From: Armatimonadota bacterium | GTDB taxonomy: Bacteria > Sysuimicrobiota > Sysuimicrobiia > Sysuimicrobiales > Humicultoraceae | NCBI GenBank assembly: GCA_016198805.1 | Contig: JACQHU010000016.1 | Coordinates: 1-5,434 of the forward strand | DNA length: 5,434 bases | Reading direction: 5' to 3' | Shown: positions 5,232 to 5,434 of the stretch, one piece after another | How the letters are laid out: every line of letters begins with the position of its first letter | Position numbering within the stretch: the stretch's first letter is position 1 | Notes under the pieces: model-generated | The model's input: only the letters and a program-made list of their open reading frames with translations | Database searches by the model: none | What the model was told of the DNA's origin: nothing | Program-made: the position numbers and the translations under genes

Positions 5232-5434
5232 GATCCCCAGGGCATGTCGTTGTAGTCGGGATCCCCGCGCCGGATGGCGTCCAGCAGGCAGTGGGCCAGC
5301 TTGGCGTCCAGGCGCCGTAAGATCTCGTAGTGCCGCATCGCCATGGCCCGGTCGCCTCTGGCCAGGTACGTGCGCGCGATGTAGTCATGGGCCTGCGGGA
5401 AGGTGGGCCGGAGGGCGATGGCGGTCTTGTAGAG
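5228..5434 (-). CDS. TPR-repeat protein, C-terminal 68 residues only
   Basis: An open frame entering from the right edge and ending WGS-TGA at 5228. It begins LYKTAIALRPTFPQAHDYIA, the end of one tetratricopeptide repeat and the start of the next, then RTYLARGDRAMAMRHYEIL, which has the TPR spacing of small, Gly, Ala and aromatic positions (YLARGD, A, Y). A capping helix LRRLDAKLAHCLLDAIRRG and a short acidic tail DPDYNDMPWGS follow. TPR proteins are protein-interaction scaffolds; any upstream domain lies outside the window, so the function is open. No signal peptide or enzymatic domain can be judged from this fragment. It overlaps the DoxX start by four bases, so the two are co-translated. 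Confidence 0.85.
   Translation of the reverse strand, partial: LYKTAIALRPTFPQAHDYIARTYLARGDRAMAMRHYEILRRLDAKLAHCLLDAIRRGDPDYNDMPWGS

Overview
The window reads as high-G+C bacterial chromosome, probably from an uncultured or little-sampled lineage. Sample 60-base blocks reach 45/60 G+C inside the ATPase gene. Nothing in it fixes a phylum. There are no RNA genes, insertion sequences, CRISPR repeats or attachment sites. All supported genes lie on the minus strand, so transcription runs from high to low coordinates.

In order of transcription: (1) the last 68 residues of a TPR-repeat protein entering at the right edge (5434-5228); (2) a four-helix DoxX-family membrane protein (5231-4773), overlapping gene 1 by four bases (GTGA); (3) after 52 bases, a protein with the fold signature of the Mre11/SbcD/YhaO metallophosphoesterase-nucleases but with most metal-binding residues replaced (4720-3578); (4) a 712-residue SMC/Rad50-like ATPase of the YhaN type with a hydrophobic double segment inside its coiled coil (3581-1443), overlapping gene 3 by four bases (ATGA); (5) a 164-base gap with a weak hairpin; (6) a TauE/SafE-family membrane exporter (1278-538) of clearly lower G+C than its neighbours; (7) a spacer (537-331) with a 19-base perfect hairpin and what looks like the C-terminal tail of a vanished gene; (8) a histidine-phosphatase-family protein running off the left edge (330-1).

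Genes 1-4 probably form one transcription unit. Genes 3 and 4 are the most interesting part. The SbcCD/Mre11-Rad50/YhaON layout (nuclease gene followed by a translationally coupled ATPase gene) is kept, the Walker A and B motifs are intact, yet the nuclease partner appears catalytically dead. If so, the complex would act as an ATP-driven DNA-binding or tethering machine, perhaps at the membrane, rather than as a nuclease. The ATPase also departs from the usual sequence at its ABC signature and switch-histidine positions.

The TauE/SafE gene looks like an insertion into older high-G+C sequence. The tail-like fragment directly upstream of the histidine phosphatase may be what is left of the gene it displaced.
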